Assembly: GCA_024399115.1 (NCBI GenBank)
Contig: JAKSHZ010000001.1
Coordinates: 118,045 to 182,044 of the forward strand
Direction of reading: 5' to 3'
Length of the DNA stretch: 64,000 nt
DNA from: Bacilli bacterium
Lineage (GTDB): Bacteria; Bacillota_I; Bacilli_A; RFN20; CAG-826
Of this stretch, positions 48,137 to 57,231 are shown one piece after another (the stretch's first letter is position 1; each line of letters starts with the position of its first letter). Below the pieces are notes generated by a model that did no database searches, was not told the DNA's origin, and worked only from the letters and a program-made list of their open reading frames with translations. A program made the translations under genes and the position numbers.

Positions 48137-50116
48137 TCAATGGAATGACCCAGTTCTGAAAAATGCTGCCATTTCTTTGAGCGCTGATAACATATCTTGC
48201 ATTGTTGGATCGAAAGTTGGATCAAACTGACTCTTTACCGCATAATATTCCGCGATTTTTTCACTATTTTTTTCAAAATCAGGACTCTTTCCTATAGTTT
48301 TTTTGAAATCCTTATCTTTCATAAGTTCTGGTAACATTCCTTTAGGCATAGGTCCAAAACCTGTGCTATCAAACAGTTCCGGATTAAATAAATTCGTGAA
48401 AAATTTTGTTCCGTCACGTGAATTCCAAGCTTCCGCAAGTCCCGGCAAATTCTGAAAGTTTAGTGTATCTGCCCAATTTCTCTTGCTTTCGTCATTAAAA
48501 TAATCGTTTACGGTCTGATTAAATACTTCTGGTGAAAGTGGTCCAGAATAGCTGCTAACCAACTCATTCCATACGTCAACTTCTTCTTCACTAACAGGAG
48601 ACATTTTTATTTCCTGGGTTTCTGATTTTTCGTCAGTAATACCAAGTACCTTCTCAGATATTTTCATCAATTCATTTGTCATTTTTGTTACATCATTTCC
48701 AATGTCTGCAACTTTATTAGACATGTTCTCGCGTGCCTCTAAAACCTGACGGTCAATTGAATCTGCACTTACATTGGCTTTGCCGTTACCGATTGTTTTA
48801 ACAACATCTTGTGCTTTTTCGTCAGAATAATTCTGGGCAATGTCATAAACTTCGGCAGCTTTGGTATAATTAAACCCAAAAGCCCTCATAAACCTTTCAA
48901 TTTGATCCTGACGGGATCCTCCTGTATCTTGTAATGCCTTGAAAATAACCCCCATTGTGTCTGTAGTTAATCCCTTTTCAAGGATCATCATATTGTTTAT
49001 ATACCCATTGTCTTTTGAGTATTTATCTCCAAGGATTTTCTTTTTCTGGTCTTCTGAAAGTTCATCAATTGCCTGATACATAAGAACATCATTAACACTT
49101 CCAAGTTTTGTAGCACCTTCAACTGACGAATTTATTTGTTGCAAATTTTGTGCGCCATACTGTCCTTGCCAGAGTTTATTACCACCTGAAAGAGTTTCTA
49201 ACAATGTAAGATCTGCCGAAATTTCATCATATCCCTTCACAATACCTTTTGAAATTCCGTCCTCAAAAATACTCTCCATAGAAGAAAGGAATTCGTCAAA
49301 CTGTCCTTTTTCCATTCCAGAGGCTGTTAATCCGGCATAAGCATTGTTCAGAGCATTATCTTGCCCAAAACGGCGTGACATACCTTCAAGTTCCAACAAC
49401 TGTGAACGACTTCCTATACCGGCATTTTCAAATTTCAGGACTGTTGAGGCGGAATTTAACGAATCTTCCCAACCTGAGATACCATATTCTTTTAACTGTC
49501 TCATTGTTGAAAGATAATCGTTGGTGTTAAATCTAACATCATCAGCGTTTCTCCTTCGATTAACTTCACTATACATTCCACGGATAGCTTTACTGTTTTC
49601 TTCTGCCGTCCCTGTAGTGTCTTCCAGAGAATTAAATGTATCAAGGATGTTCGGTATTTTGTCTTCCCATTTTTTTTCTAGCGATCCAACAACTTTACCT
49701 GTTGCGAGTAAAGCTGCAATTCCAAGACCAACCGGACCGGCGGCGGCTAATGCCTTTGTCATTCCACCTGACAAACCACCTGACAAAATTTTTCCAAATC
49801 CACCTCCGGCACCACCACTTGATGAAACACTTGTGCCAGGTAATGTCGTTCCGCTACCACTAAACCCACCGGCACCACCTTGAGCATTTGAAATCTGTTG
49901 TTGAATTATCTGAGTCTGAGCTGCCTGATTGTTTAATGCGTTTTCTACGGCCTGATTGTTATAAGCACTATCAATATTAGGATTAGGAACGTTTCTAATA
50001 CTGTCTGAGAGATCGTTAAATTTACCTTTTGTTCTTTCTACGGCATTTTCTACCTGATCAAGAGCATTGGTGAGATTGGAAGTATCTCCTGTAAGTCTAA
50101 TATTGCTAGTAGTCAT
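48137..50116 (-). CDS. Tail tape measure protein
   Basis: Start set at ATG 50116 with GAGG upstream. 659 residues. N-terminal helix (LTNALDQVENAVERTKGKFN), a Gly/Ser-rich stretch, hydrophobic membrane-active segments (GPVGLGIAALLATGKVVGSL) and a long helical remainder. It follows the tail chaperones, the fixed position of tape measure genes. It sets tail length; the size would imply a tail of roughly 100 nm by the usual 1.5 angstrom per residue rule. Confidence 0.75.
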   Translation of the reverse strand: MTTSNIRLTGDTSNLTNALDQVENAVERTKGKFNDLSDSIRNVPNPNIDSAYNNQAVENALNNQAAQTQIIQQQISNAQGGAGGFSGSGTTLPGTSVSSSGGAGGGFGKILSGGLSGGMTKALAAAGPVGLGIAALLATGKVVGSLEKKWEDKIPNILDTFNSLEDTTGTAEENSKAIRGMYSEVNRRRNADDVRFNTNDYLSTMRQLKEYGISGWEDSLNSASTVLKFENAGIGSRSQLLELEGMSRRFGQDNALNNAYAGLTASGMEKGQFDEFLSSMESIFEDGISKGIVKGYDEISADLTLLETLSGGNKLWQGQYGAQNLQQINSSVEGATKLGSVNDVLMYQAIDELSEDQKKKILGDKYSKDNGYINNMMILEKGLTTDTMGVIFKALQDTGGSRQDQIERFMRAFGFNYTKAAEVYDIAQNYSDEKAQDVVKTIGNGKANVSADSIDRQVLEARENMSNKVADIGNDVTKMTNELMKISEKVLGITDEKSETQEIKMSPVSEEEVDVWNELVSSYSGPLSPEVFNQTVNDYFNDESKRNWADTLNFQNLPGLAEAWNSRDGTKFFTNLFNPELFDSTGFGPMPKGMLPELMKDKDFKKTIGKSPDFEKNSEKIAEYYAVKSQFDPTFDPTMQDMLSALKEMAAFFRTGSFH

Positions 50117-50139
50117 TTTTTTTACCTCTTTATACAAAA

Positions 50140-50163
50140 TACGCCGGTTTTTATTCCGGCGTA
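50140..50163 (-). terminator. GC-rich hairpin before the tape measure gene
   Basis: TACGCCGG (50140-50147) with CCGGCGTA (50156-50163) and a short T4 run on the minus strand. Partial terminator or RNA-processing hairpin. Confidence 0.5.
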
Positions 50164-50167
50164 ATGA

Positions 50168-50476
50168 TTATATTTCAACGTCTGTTAAGTCTTCTTCGTC
50201 ATATCCTAATTCTCTTAATTCGTCGCGAGTTACTTTTTCCATTTCCCTTTTCTTGTTTTCTATATAACTTTTTCTCAGGGATTCTGTGGTGTAATTCATA
50301 GCAAATTCATAAACAATATTTATGAAATCAGGATCAGTTATTGCTTGCGGATCCGGACATACCTTCAAATAATCCATAATCCACAGAGTCTTCATTGCCT
50401 GTACCGGAAGATACTCCCAAAGGTTCATTGTTTTCGACTTTTCTAAAGTTTTCGTCCACTTTTGAGCGAAAGTCAT
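50168..50476 (-). CDS. Tail assembly chaperone, second reading frame
   Basis: 102 residues open from ATG 50476 (AAAGG upstream). NLWEYLPVQAMKTLWIMDYL and DPQAITDPDFINIVYEFAM match the extension of gpT-like chaperones. It overlaps the end of the upstream chaperone by about 143 bases in the +1 (equivalently -2) frame, as expected for a programmed frameshift. Independent initiation is the alternative. Confidence 0.65.
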   Translation of the reverse strand: MTFAQKWTKTLEKSKTMNLWEYLPVQAMKTLWIMDYLKVCPDPQAITDPDFINIVYEFAMNYTTESLRKSYIENKKREMEKVTRDELRELGYDEEDLTDVEI

Positions 50477-50852
50477 AGGCCTTTAGATACAGTTCGTTCA
50501 GAAATGTTTCGTCCGGCACATACCCCCAGTTCCAGTTTTCGTTTTCTTTTTTTGCGTTTTTCCACCAATCTGGACCGTCAACAACGATAATTTCCAGGGT
50601 AGAAACAACCTGGATTTTTGTTTCAGTATTATGATCAAAACATTCGGCGGGAATTCCTATGTGATTACGAGCAACCATGCGTCCAATAGCAATAATATCT
50701 TTCTGTTTTGGATATTTTACAGTGAATGTTCCTCGCGAAGTTTCAATCTTTTCTGTTACATCCTTGCCACGGACAAGCTGCATAAAAAAATCATCAGCTT
50801 TCTCTTTTGAAAAAACTTCTTCTTTTTTATCAAGGTTTTCGGTGATTTCCAT
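50334..50852 (-). CDS. Tail assembly chaperone
   Basis: Start set at ATG 50852, with AGGAG ten bases upstream. 172 residues. Between tube and tape measure genes. IETSRGTFTVKYPKQKDIIA and the segment VVSTLEIIVVDGPDWWKN are typical of gpG-like chaperones. It should bind the tape measure protein before tube polymerisation. Confidence 0.7.
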   Translation of the reverse strand: MEITENLDKKEEVFSKEKADDFFMQLVRGKDVTEKIETSRGTFTVKYPKQKDIIAIGRMVARNHIGIPAECFDHNTETKIQVVSTLEIIVVDGPDWWKNAKKENENWNWGYVPDETFLNELYLKAYDFRSKVDENFRKVENNEPLGVSSGTGNEDSVDYGLFEGMSGSASNN

Positions 50853-50878
50853 AGATTTTTTTCTCCTGTAAATCAGAT

Positions 50879-50901
50879 CCACCCAGTATAAAGCTGGGTG
50901 A
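50879..50901 (-). promoter_or_regulatory. Hairpin between tube and chaperone genes
   Basis: CACCCAG (50880-50886) with CTGGGTG (50894-50900), no T run. Likely an mRNA stabilising or processing hairpin that lets the abundant tube message exceed the chaperone message. Confidence 0.45.
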
Positions 50902-50916
50902 ATCCTGTTTTATTTT

Positions 50917-51432
50917 TTATTTCTGTAAACCAAGAGTTGTGTCCTGATATGCTGTGCCAACGTTCATTGTGATAGCCTCCATTTGGATATTTGCCTTAAT
51001 GTAAGACTGTCCCTGAGACTGAATCTGATATGATGTTGGAATTGCATACTGTAATTCACAAATAGTTTCCTTTGTATTCTTGTTTACAAGAGCAACATAA
51101 GGAACTTTGGTTACAGTTTCACTTGTGTAAATGCCGTCATCAGGACAGAAAGCGTTCACGGTTGCGTCACCCTTTCCGTATTTAGCGGCTTTTACGATTT
51201 CTTTTTTTGCGATAAATCCTGACATTGATACAGACGCACTAAGAGCCTGAGGATCAATTGATACCGGCATAATTGTACCGATTACCTGAGCTCTCTGAGT
51301 CTGCAAGTTTTTAGAGGCGGTAAAAGAGTCAACCATACCGATTTCTTTACAGTCTGTTGCACTGTTTCCGGCCTTAACGATACATTTATACCCTGTTACG
51401 AGTACATTGCTTTCTGATGTTAAATCTGCCAT
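50917..51432 (-). CDS. Tail tube protein
   Basis: 171 residues, directly after the sheath gene. VLVTGYKCIVKAGNSATDCK, DSFTASKNLQTQRAQVIGTI, SVSMSGFIAKKEIV and YIKANIQMEAITMNVG give the strand-rich pattern of myophage tube proteins. It forms the inner tube inside the sheath. Confidence 0.8.
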   Translation of the reverse strand: MADLTSESNVLVTGYKCIVKAGNSATDCKEIGMVDSFTASKNLQTQRAQVIGTIMPVSIDPQALSASVSMSGFIAKKEIVKAAKYGKGDATVNAFCPDDGIYTSETVTKVPYVALVNKNTKETICELQYAIPTSYQIQSQGQSYIKANIQMEAITMNVGTAYQDTTLGLQK

Positions 51433-51447
51433 TTCCTATTCCCTCCA

Positions 51448-53181
51448 CTACAGTTCAATACTTGAAGTTGAATAAACAAAGTTGTTTGCTGTTGCAAAAA
51501 CAAAGTTTCTAGGAGCCGCAAGATAGCGGTCAAATTCAAGGTAAGTTTTGTCACCGTTGATTGTTACGTGAATGTTCCATACATTACGTCCCTGTTCGTC
51601 AGGAACAATATACCCCTGATCCGCCCAAGTCTTAGCAATGTCTTTAAGTTCATCAACAATCGTTGCCGGAGAAACATCACCAGTTCCACCGATTCCAGGA
51701 CTAAAACGCTGTCTGAGTTCACGATTCATATAAAGGTCTTCGCGCACCATTGATCTTTCGCAAGACATAAGATCGTCACTCTGATAAGTGGTCATTGCAC
51801 GGATTACAACGAGATTTCCTTCTTCGTTTTCTCCGCAAGGCATAATTCCACCTTTGATCATAGTTTCAATTTCTGTTCTGCTGCGTTTTTCAACAAAACC
51901 GAGAACTGAGATTGTTTTGTTAGTAAGAGCTGTATTCACGGCCATTCCTGATTCTGCACCAGCAATCTTACAAGCAAGGTAAGACGGCGCAATTGTTACA
52001 GATTTTCCTGTAAGTGGATCGGCTGCAATTGCGGTATCACAAATATATGAAACATATTTTGAATTGAATCCGGCAGCTTTTGTTACACCCTGTTCAACTG
52101 TTTCGTTGAGTTTTCCACCGAGAATACATGTTCTTTCTTTACGGTTTACAGTTGAAGACATTGTAACACAGTGGTTTGCGATCAGATTCAGTACATCTTC
52201 GTCTGTTGACGGAGTTGCGATAATCTGAACGTTTTCTTTTTCAAGTTTTTCAAGAGCGTCAACCCATTCCATTACGGTATAATCACCGTCTGTTGCACCT
52301 TCAAAGTACTGATAAACATTGTTATCATCAGGAATAACTCTGGCTGCGTTCTCTGCAAGTTCTACAGATCCGACATAACGGAGAGTTTCAAGACTTTCGA
52401 TAAGAGCCTGTAAGTCTGATTTCAGGACTGTTGGATTTTCATCATCCTTTGAAAGTGAAATTCCGTTGATATTATCGAGTTCTTTGGTTGATACGCTTGC
52501 TGAGTAATCAAGAAGATTAGCACTGAATACGGCGTCCCCTTCTTCATTTCTGTATTCATTGATACGAGAAACAAGGTCTGCAATGTATTCACACGATTCA
52601 AAATCAATTGTAAGTGAATCTGTTCCGGCGGAAAGAACACAATCTGTGTTTGTTACTGTAATTGAGGCACTTTCTTCTTCACCTGTGTAAAGAACGGCAA
52701 GTGATTTCTTTTCAATTCCAGAAATTGTAACTTCATTGCCCTGATAAGACATTGCAATATTGATCTTTCCGTTTGAAGTTGTTTTTTTAATCTTTACCTG
52801 ATTTCCTTTTACACCCCAGATTGAAGTTTTAAGGTTCAGGATTTCAGATCCATTGTTTTTCAGAGAAAATTCTGCCTGTGTTCCATTATTAACACGCATT
52901 GCATAAACACGCTGAGGAACGTAATCAGGAGATCCGTTGAAAGCATGTCCTACACCAGTAAGCAATTCACCTCCAAGAAGTGTTTCTTTTGCCTCTGCAA
53001 GTGTAGAGAATGAGAGAAGTTTTCCCGGTTCTCCACCTGTTGATTTTCCCATAATTACCAAATTTCCGGCGTTCACTCCACCGGCGGATGATACGTTATT
53101 CGATCTTGAATAAGTTCCTGGAATCCAATGTTCTGTACGTCTTCCAGCACTTTCAAAAATCGCTGCACTAATTCCACTCAT
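51448..53181 (-). CDS. Contractile tail sheath protein
   Basis: 577 residues. A central inserted domain and the C-terminal sheath domain with KSVTIAPSYLACKIAGAESG, LTNKTISVLGFVEKRSRTEI and a C-terminal TWADQGYIVP followed by DKTYLEFDRYLAAPRNFVF. The order sheath-tube-chaperone-tape measure marks a myovirus-type tail. Confidence 0.9.
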   Translation of the reverse strand: MSGISAAIFESAGRRTEHWIPGTYSRSNNVSSAGGVNAGNLVIMGKSTGGEPGKLLSFSTLAEAKETLLGGELLTGVGHAFNGSPDYVPQRVYAMRVNNGTQAEFSLKNNGSEILNLKTSIWGVKGNQVKIKKTTSNGKINIAMSYQGNEVTISGIEKKSLAVLYTGEEESASITVTNTDCVLSAGTDSLTIDFESCEYIADLVSRINEYRNEEGDAVFSANLLDYSASVSTKELDNINGISLSKDDENPTVLKSDLQALIESLETLRYVGSVELAENAARVIPDDNNVYQYFEGATDGDYTVMEWVDALEKLEKENVQIIATPSTDEDVLNLIANHCVTMSSTVNRKERTCILGGKLNETVEQGVTKAAGFNSKYVSYICDTAIAADPLTGKSVTIAPSYLACKIAGAESGMAVNTALTNKTISVLGFVEKRSRTEIETMIKGGIMPCGENEEGNLVVIRAMTTYQSDDLMSCERSMVREDLYMNRELRQRFSPGIGGTGDVSPATIVDELKDIAKTWADQGYIVPDEQGRNVWNIHVTINGDKTYLEFDRYLAAPRNFVFATANNFVYSTSSIEL

Positions 53182-53203
53182 GGTATTACCTCCACAATAT
53201 TAT

Positions 53204-53533
53204 TTATGAGACTTTCTTTTTCAACATCTGCTGATAGAAAGCCTCCCACTGGGCTACTGTTTTAATCTGATTTCCATAAAGAGTAATAATCAGGTTTACA
53301 ACCTGTTTATTATCATGAGGATAAGTGTCGAAAAACTGTCTGGCGTTCATTCTCTGAGTTTCTGCGGACATTGCAGCCACTTTTCCACCAACTTTTGACA
53401 CCTTGCTTTCTGCTTTTACAGGTTCTTTTTCAATTTCTGTTGTTACTTCTGTTTCTTTGACTGTCGATTCTACGGTTTCAGAAACATCAATAACGTTTTC
53501 TTCATCAATAAGTGTGTTGTTCGTTTTTGACAT
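53204..53533 (-). CDS. Small protein upstream of the sheath gene
   Basis: 109 residues. Acidic, Thr/Val/Glu-rich N-terminal half (VSETVESTVKETEVTTEIEK) and a conserved-looking C-terminal half (QRMNARQFFDTYPHDNKQVV, then YGNQIKTVAQWEAFYQQML). Probably a neck or tail accessory protein. Confidence 0.5.
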   Translation of the reverse strand: MSKTNNTLIDEENVIDVSETVESTVKETEVTTEIEKEPVKAESKVSKVGGKVAAMSAETQRMNARQFFDTYPHDNKQVVNLIITLYGNQIKTVAQWEAFYQQMLKKKVS

Positions 53534-54251
53534 GGTTTATTACCTCCCATTCAATTTCGTTAGTTATTTCAGACAATTCCGAGTCTAAAACTATCTGTGA
53601 AATACAATAGTTCATTTCAAAGGCGATATGAGCTCCTGAAAGAGCAATATCAAAATCAGTATTGTAATTGTTGGACCTTTCTCCCCTTATAGTGCCGTCA
53701 AAAAACTCAACTCCAAATCCGGCATATTTTTCTTTGAGTACCGTCTGCAAATAACCTGAAATATAAAGCCGTATCTGTTCATAAACTTCGTTTTTAAGCT
53801 GGTTGTTATCTGCCCAAATTTCTATGGAAACATGGTCTGTTTTCCTCTGATCCATTTTTATTCCATAGATATACTGAGTCTTTTCAAATATTTCACGGAT
53901 CTGCTTTTCTGATTCAGGATCGACAAGAGTACATATTCCAGGAAGACTGTCCATTTCTGCCTTAAACTTCTCAAAATCTTCAAGTTCAAGTCCAATTGCC
54001 ATTGCGTCTTCCCCAAGCTGCATAAGATCATTTGTCTTATTATCTGTTTCCGTTGTAACTACAATTGCCGGGAAATGATCTGCCGCCGTTCTTGTGGAAT
54101 GTAAATAGAGTTCTGCGAAAGGATGATTGTTTGTTACTTTGACATGAAAGTTAGGATATGTTTCGTCCAGGTGTATTTTATCAAGATAGCTTTCGAGTTC
54201 CTGACATAAAGCCTGTTCTAAAATCAAACCCCTATTAAGGTAAAAAATCAT
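53505..54251 (-). CDS. Tail-terminator-like neck protein
   Basis: Start set at ATG 54251, with GGAG eight bases upstream. 248 residues. The position between gp10-like and sheath genes is that of a tail terminator, and the strand/helix pattern (NFHVKVTNNHPFAELYLHST; HVSIEIWADNNQLKNEVYEQ) is compatible. No signature motif; assignment by gene order. Confidence 0.5.
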   Translation of the reverse strand: MIFYLNRGLILEQALCQELESYLDKIHLDETYPNFHVKVTNNHPFAELYLHSTRTAADHFPAIVVTTETDNKTNDLMQLGEDAMAIGLELEDFEKFKAEMDSLPGICTLVDPESEKQIREIFEKTQYIYGIKMDQRKTDHVSIEIWADNNQLKNEVYEQIRLYISGYLQTVLKEKYAGFGVEFFDGTIRGERSNNYNTDFDIALSGAHIAFEMNYCISQIVLDSELSEITNEIEWEVINHVKNEQHTY

Positions 54252-54263
54252 TCTTAACACTCC

Positions 54264-54392
54264 AGAAAAAAAACAAAAGGCAAAACAAAAAACGGAATAT
54301 TTCCAAACCGTTTTTCGTTTTACCTTCTTTTGAAGTGTAAAAATGTCTTTTGAATTTTTCTTAATTTTATTTTATATAGAAATAAAAGTCAA
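54264..54392 (-). promoter_or_regulatory. Promoter followed by intrinsic terminator in the neck region
   Basis: -35 TTGACT (54387-54392), 17-base spacer, -10 TAAAAT (54364-54369), directly after the upstream stop. Then a long stem (54279-54295 with 54308-54324) that gains G.U pairs in the minus-strand RNA, and a T8 run just before the ribosome site of the next gene. Confidence 0.6.
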
Positions 54393-54395
54393 TTT

Positions 54396-55196
54396 TTAAT
54401 CTTTGCTCTGTCCGAGGTCTTCAAGGATTGCCGATTCAATCATATCGGAGATCTGCTTTTCATTTGCCCTGATGATTGCATTTGGAACATCATTTCCAGG
54501 AACAGCTTTTTTCCACCATTTTTCTCCGTTGATAGAATTCTTTTCTGTAATAATTCTGAAAGTAAAATACCCCCCCTTGTTTCCCATTCTGACAAGTCCA
54601 TTGGCATTTCCGGCGTCTTCATCCTTTAATCGGTCTCCCCAGAAATATTCCTGACGTTCAATCAGATCTCTTTTGTAGTTTTCTTCTACGTGTGTTTCAC
54701 CGGTTATTACACTTACTTTGTATTTCTTAACAACGTCATAAAGTTCCTGAGGAATAACATTTCTAAAATGGGCGCGAGGTCCACCCTCTTTGTTTGGTGT
54801 TCCCCAACGAAAAGGAATGATCAAATATCCACGGCCGTCTTTAGTTCGTCTACTCTTTCTGCCGAAAGGATAAGTCTCTTTCATGTCATAGGCGTTTTGC
54901 CCTGATATAATTCGCTCCATATATGGAGAATCTGTACCAATCTCTTTATCAAAAGGTCCGAGATCCTGAGTCTTAATGCTTTGTGCAAGGTTATTGTTTG
55001 GAGTCTTAATGTCCTCCGCACCTGAAATTGATCCACCACGCGCCCATGTTTTCCAAGTGTTTTGCAGCATATTTGCTCCCTTATTGAAAGCAAATTTGGT
55101 TGATTGCATTACTTTAGGATCAAGAATTTTACCTGAGAAAGCATTTGAAAGGATCTTTAATGAATTATTTGAAATTGTAATATCGACCTTAATCAT
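54396..55196 (-). CDS. gp10-like tail completion/neck protein
   Basis: 266 residues. VDITISNNSLKILSNAFSGK through an N-terminal helix, AQSIKTQDLGPFDKEIGTDS and YLIIPFRWGTP fit phage minor neck (HK97 gp10-like) proteins. C-terminal helix IIRANEKQISDMIESAI. Likely joins head and tail. Confidence 0.55.
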   Translation of the reverse strand: MIKVDITISNNSLKILSNAFSGKILDPKVMQSTKFAFNKGANMLQNTWKTWARGGSISGAEDIKTPNNNLAQSIKTQDLGPFDKEIGTDSPYMERIISGQNAYDMKETYPFGRKSRRTKDGRGYLIIPFRWGTPNKEGGPRAHFRNVIPQELYDVVKKYKVSVITGETHVEENYKRDLIERQEYFWGDRLKDEDAGNANGLVRMGNKGGYFTFRIITEKNSINGEKWWKKAVPGNDVPNAIIRANEKQISDMIESAILEDLGQSKD

Positions 55197-55380
55197 TTCT
55201 TTTGTTCTTCATATCGTTATAAATATCGAACACTTTTTCAGAAACACTTCTATTATCTACGTTTTCAACTTTAATCCCTTCATTTGAAAGGTCTCCCATT
55301 GAATCTATCTGATCAAAAAGCTCCTTTGTTTTTTCATCAATTTCTTTTTCGTGTAATTTAAGGATTTCTTCGTTTGTCAT
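55189..55380 (-). CDS. Small helical protein, unknown function
   Basis: 63 residues, two charged helices (LKLHEKEIDEKTKELFDQID; VSEKVFDIYNDMKNK). Overlaps both neighbours by 4-8 bases. Possibly a connector accessory protein. Confidence 0.45.
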   Translation of the reverse strand: MTNEEILKLHEKEIDEKTKELFDQIDSMGDLSNEGIKVENVDNRSVSEKVFDIYNDMKNKRND

Positions 55381-57218
55381 TTGCTTTCTCCTATTCTGTT
55401 CAATTCTTCATAAAAATTATATACCGCTTTTACAAGTTCAGGTTGATATTTTTCAAGTGTTTTAATGTAAAAAGGAGACATAACCCCAATTGAAGCGATA
55501 CATGCAACGATTTCTCTGGCACGGTTTTCTTCTGTTTTTGTATAATATTTAACTCCGTGACCAGGCATGTTTTCGTTATCGTGTATTTGCCCTTTTGTAA
55601 TGGCGTCATAAACATCACATAACTGATAGAGACACCTGTTATCATGATCTACCTTTTCGATTTTATTACGCAATTCATTAAAAAGTTTGCTTTTTTCATC
55701 AAATTCGGCTGAATAAGTTTCCCAGGTAATTTCCCTGTTACCATAAGATTTCCCCAAATCTTTAAGAATTTTATTTATTCTTCTAGCTTCATCATAAAAA
55801 CCTTGTTTTTTATCTTTAACCTCCTGATACATTGTCTTTAACATTGTCATTTCTTCTTCTGAAATTTTTGCATTGTTTATTGCACTAACAAGAGTTTCTG
55901 CTTCATCAGTCCTGAATCCATATTCAGTCTGGTTTTCACGGACGGAAAAATCAATCATGTGCATAAGTTCATGCAGCAATGTAACAGTTTCTCCATAAAT
56001 CAAATCTTCATTTTCAAAATTCGGAGTATAATACAATTTCTGTTCAACCGGATCTTTTTCGTTAATTGTAGAAACGGCAAAACATTCTAATCCATTATTG
56101 AATTTCTTGACCGTATTATGAATATAAAAAGGAATAGATTTGTTATAGAATTTTCCCAGATATTTGTAGACATTCTTGATCATTGGAATTGCCTGACTCT
56201 GTTTATTAAGATAGTCCATAAAAAGTTTTGTCTGTTTTTTCCATTTCCCTTTATTGAAAGCCTCCGGAAAATCAGAAGGTTCAATATTTACTGATTTTTC
56301 ATTGACATTCTTATTTTCAGGCGTTAAATTTGAATTGAGGGAAGAAAGCACAGCTCCCACCTGTTTCTTAACAATGATAAATTCAGGTGTGTATCTATAC
56401 TTTGCGATAACCGCATTTATAGAATCTGTTGCCTCTTTCTGCTTATCAAAATTATTATATTCAGTTATTACAAATCTTTCTAATTTATTTCCCCTTGTTT
56501 TTGCAATGTAAGAAATAATCCCTTTCTTTTCAAGATCATACATTCCAAGTTCAATTCCGTTTTCCCCAGGGTAAGCAACATCCCTTGTAATGTTTCCTTT
56601 TCTTAAAATATCAGGAAGTAAACATAATAAAGCTGTTATTTCATCTTCCGTATAATTATCTTTTATATATCTCTGCTGGATAATATGTAAAAGACCATAT
56701 CCTTTTTTTCCTAACTTACCTTTATCAATTGTGACTTTATCCACCTTCGGATTTTTGGACGTTACTTCTTTGCTTATACCGTTATCCAATACAGAGGCTA
56801 TGGCCTTAATATCTTCAATATCTGCATTGTATTTTATTTCTTTCCCCTTTTCCTTTCCTAATCTTAAAATTTCTTCTGCCTCAGGAAGAGGTTTTCCGTA
56901 TTCATTACAAAAACGACTTCTGTTTTGATTTATAAATTTTGCAAGAGTTTCAATATCTTCTATTTTTTCAAGCTGCTTTATTGCATATCGAATTGCCTGA
57001 GCTGATCCACGATTTTGTGAATTATAATATCTCATCCACTTCCCAGGAGCGACTTTCTTATATTTTTTTCCTTTCCACTCTCTTATCGTTCCTACCGGAA
57101 ATGATTTTTCCAACAACAATTCACAAAAAATAAGTGATTTTTTTACGGCATTTTCTTCTGCAAGCTGCTTTTTTAAGTGGTTTATTGCCCAATTTTTATA
57201 ATACTGAAAGTCTTTCAT
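55377..57218 (-). CDS. Polyvalent protein with REWKG repeat domain and zinc-metalloprotease motif
   Basis: 613 residues. The N-terminal 140 residues are the same module found twice in the 1,267-residue protein at 59-63 kb: NWAINHLKKQL, a helix, PVGTIREWKGKKYKKVAPGK, NRGSAQAIRYAI and FCNEYGKPLPE. The C-terminal half contains TLLHELMHMID with a downstream Glu-containing helix (TDEAETLVSA): the HExxH signature of zincin proteases. It could process head proteins or be injected. Lies in the neck region. Confidence 0.65.
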   Translation of the reverse strand: MKDFQYYKNWAINHLKKQLAEENAVKKSLIFCELLLEKSFPVGTIREWKGKKYKKVAPGKWMRYYNSQNRGSAQAIRYAIKQLEKIEDIETLAKFINQNRSRFCNEYGKPLPEAEEILRLGKEKGKEIKYNADIEDIKAIASVLDNGISKEVTSKNPKVDKVTIDKGKLGKKGYGLLHIIQQRYIKDNYTEDEITALLCLLPDILRKGNITRDVAYPGENGIELGMYDLEKKGIISYIAKTRGNKLERFVITEYNNFDKQKEATDSINAVIAKYRYTPEFIIVKKQVGAVLSSLNSNLTPENKNVNEKSVNIEPSDFPEAFNKGKWKKQTKLFMDYLNKQSQAIPMIKNVYKYLGKFYNKSIPFYIHNTVKKFNNGLECFAVSTINEKDPVEQKLYYTPNFENEDLIYGETVTLLHELMHMIDFSVRENQTEYGFRTDEAETLVSAINNAKISEEEMTMLKTMYQEVKDKKQGFYDEARRINKILKDLGKSYGNREITWETYSAEFDEKSKLFNELRNKIEKVDHDNRCLYQLCDVYDAITKGQIHDNENMPGHGVKYYTKTEENRAREIVACIASIGVMSPFYIKTLEKYQPELVKAVYNFYEELNRIGESK

Positions 57219-57231
57219 TTTTATTCTCCGT

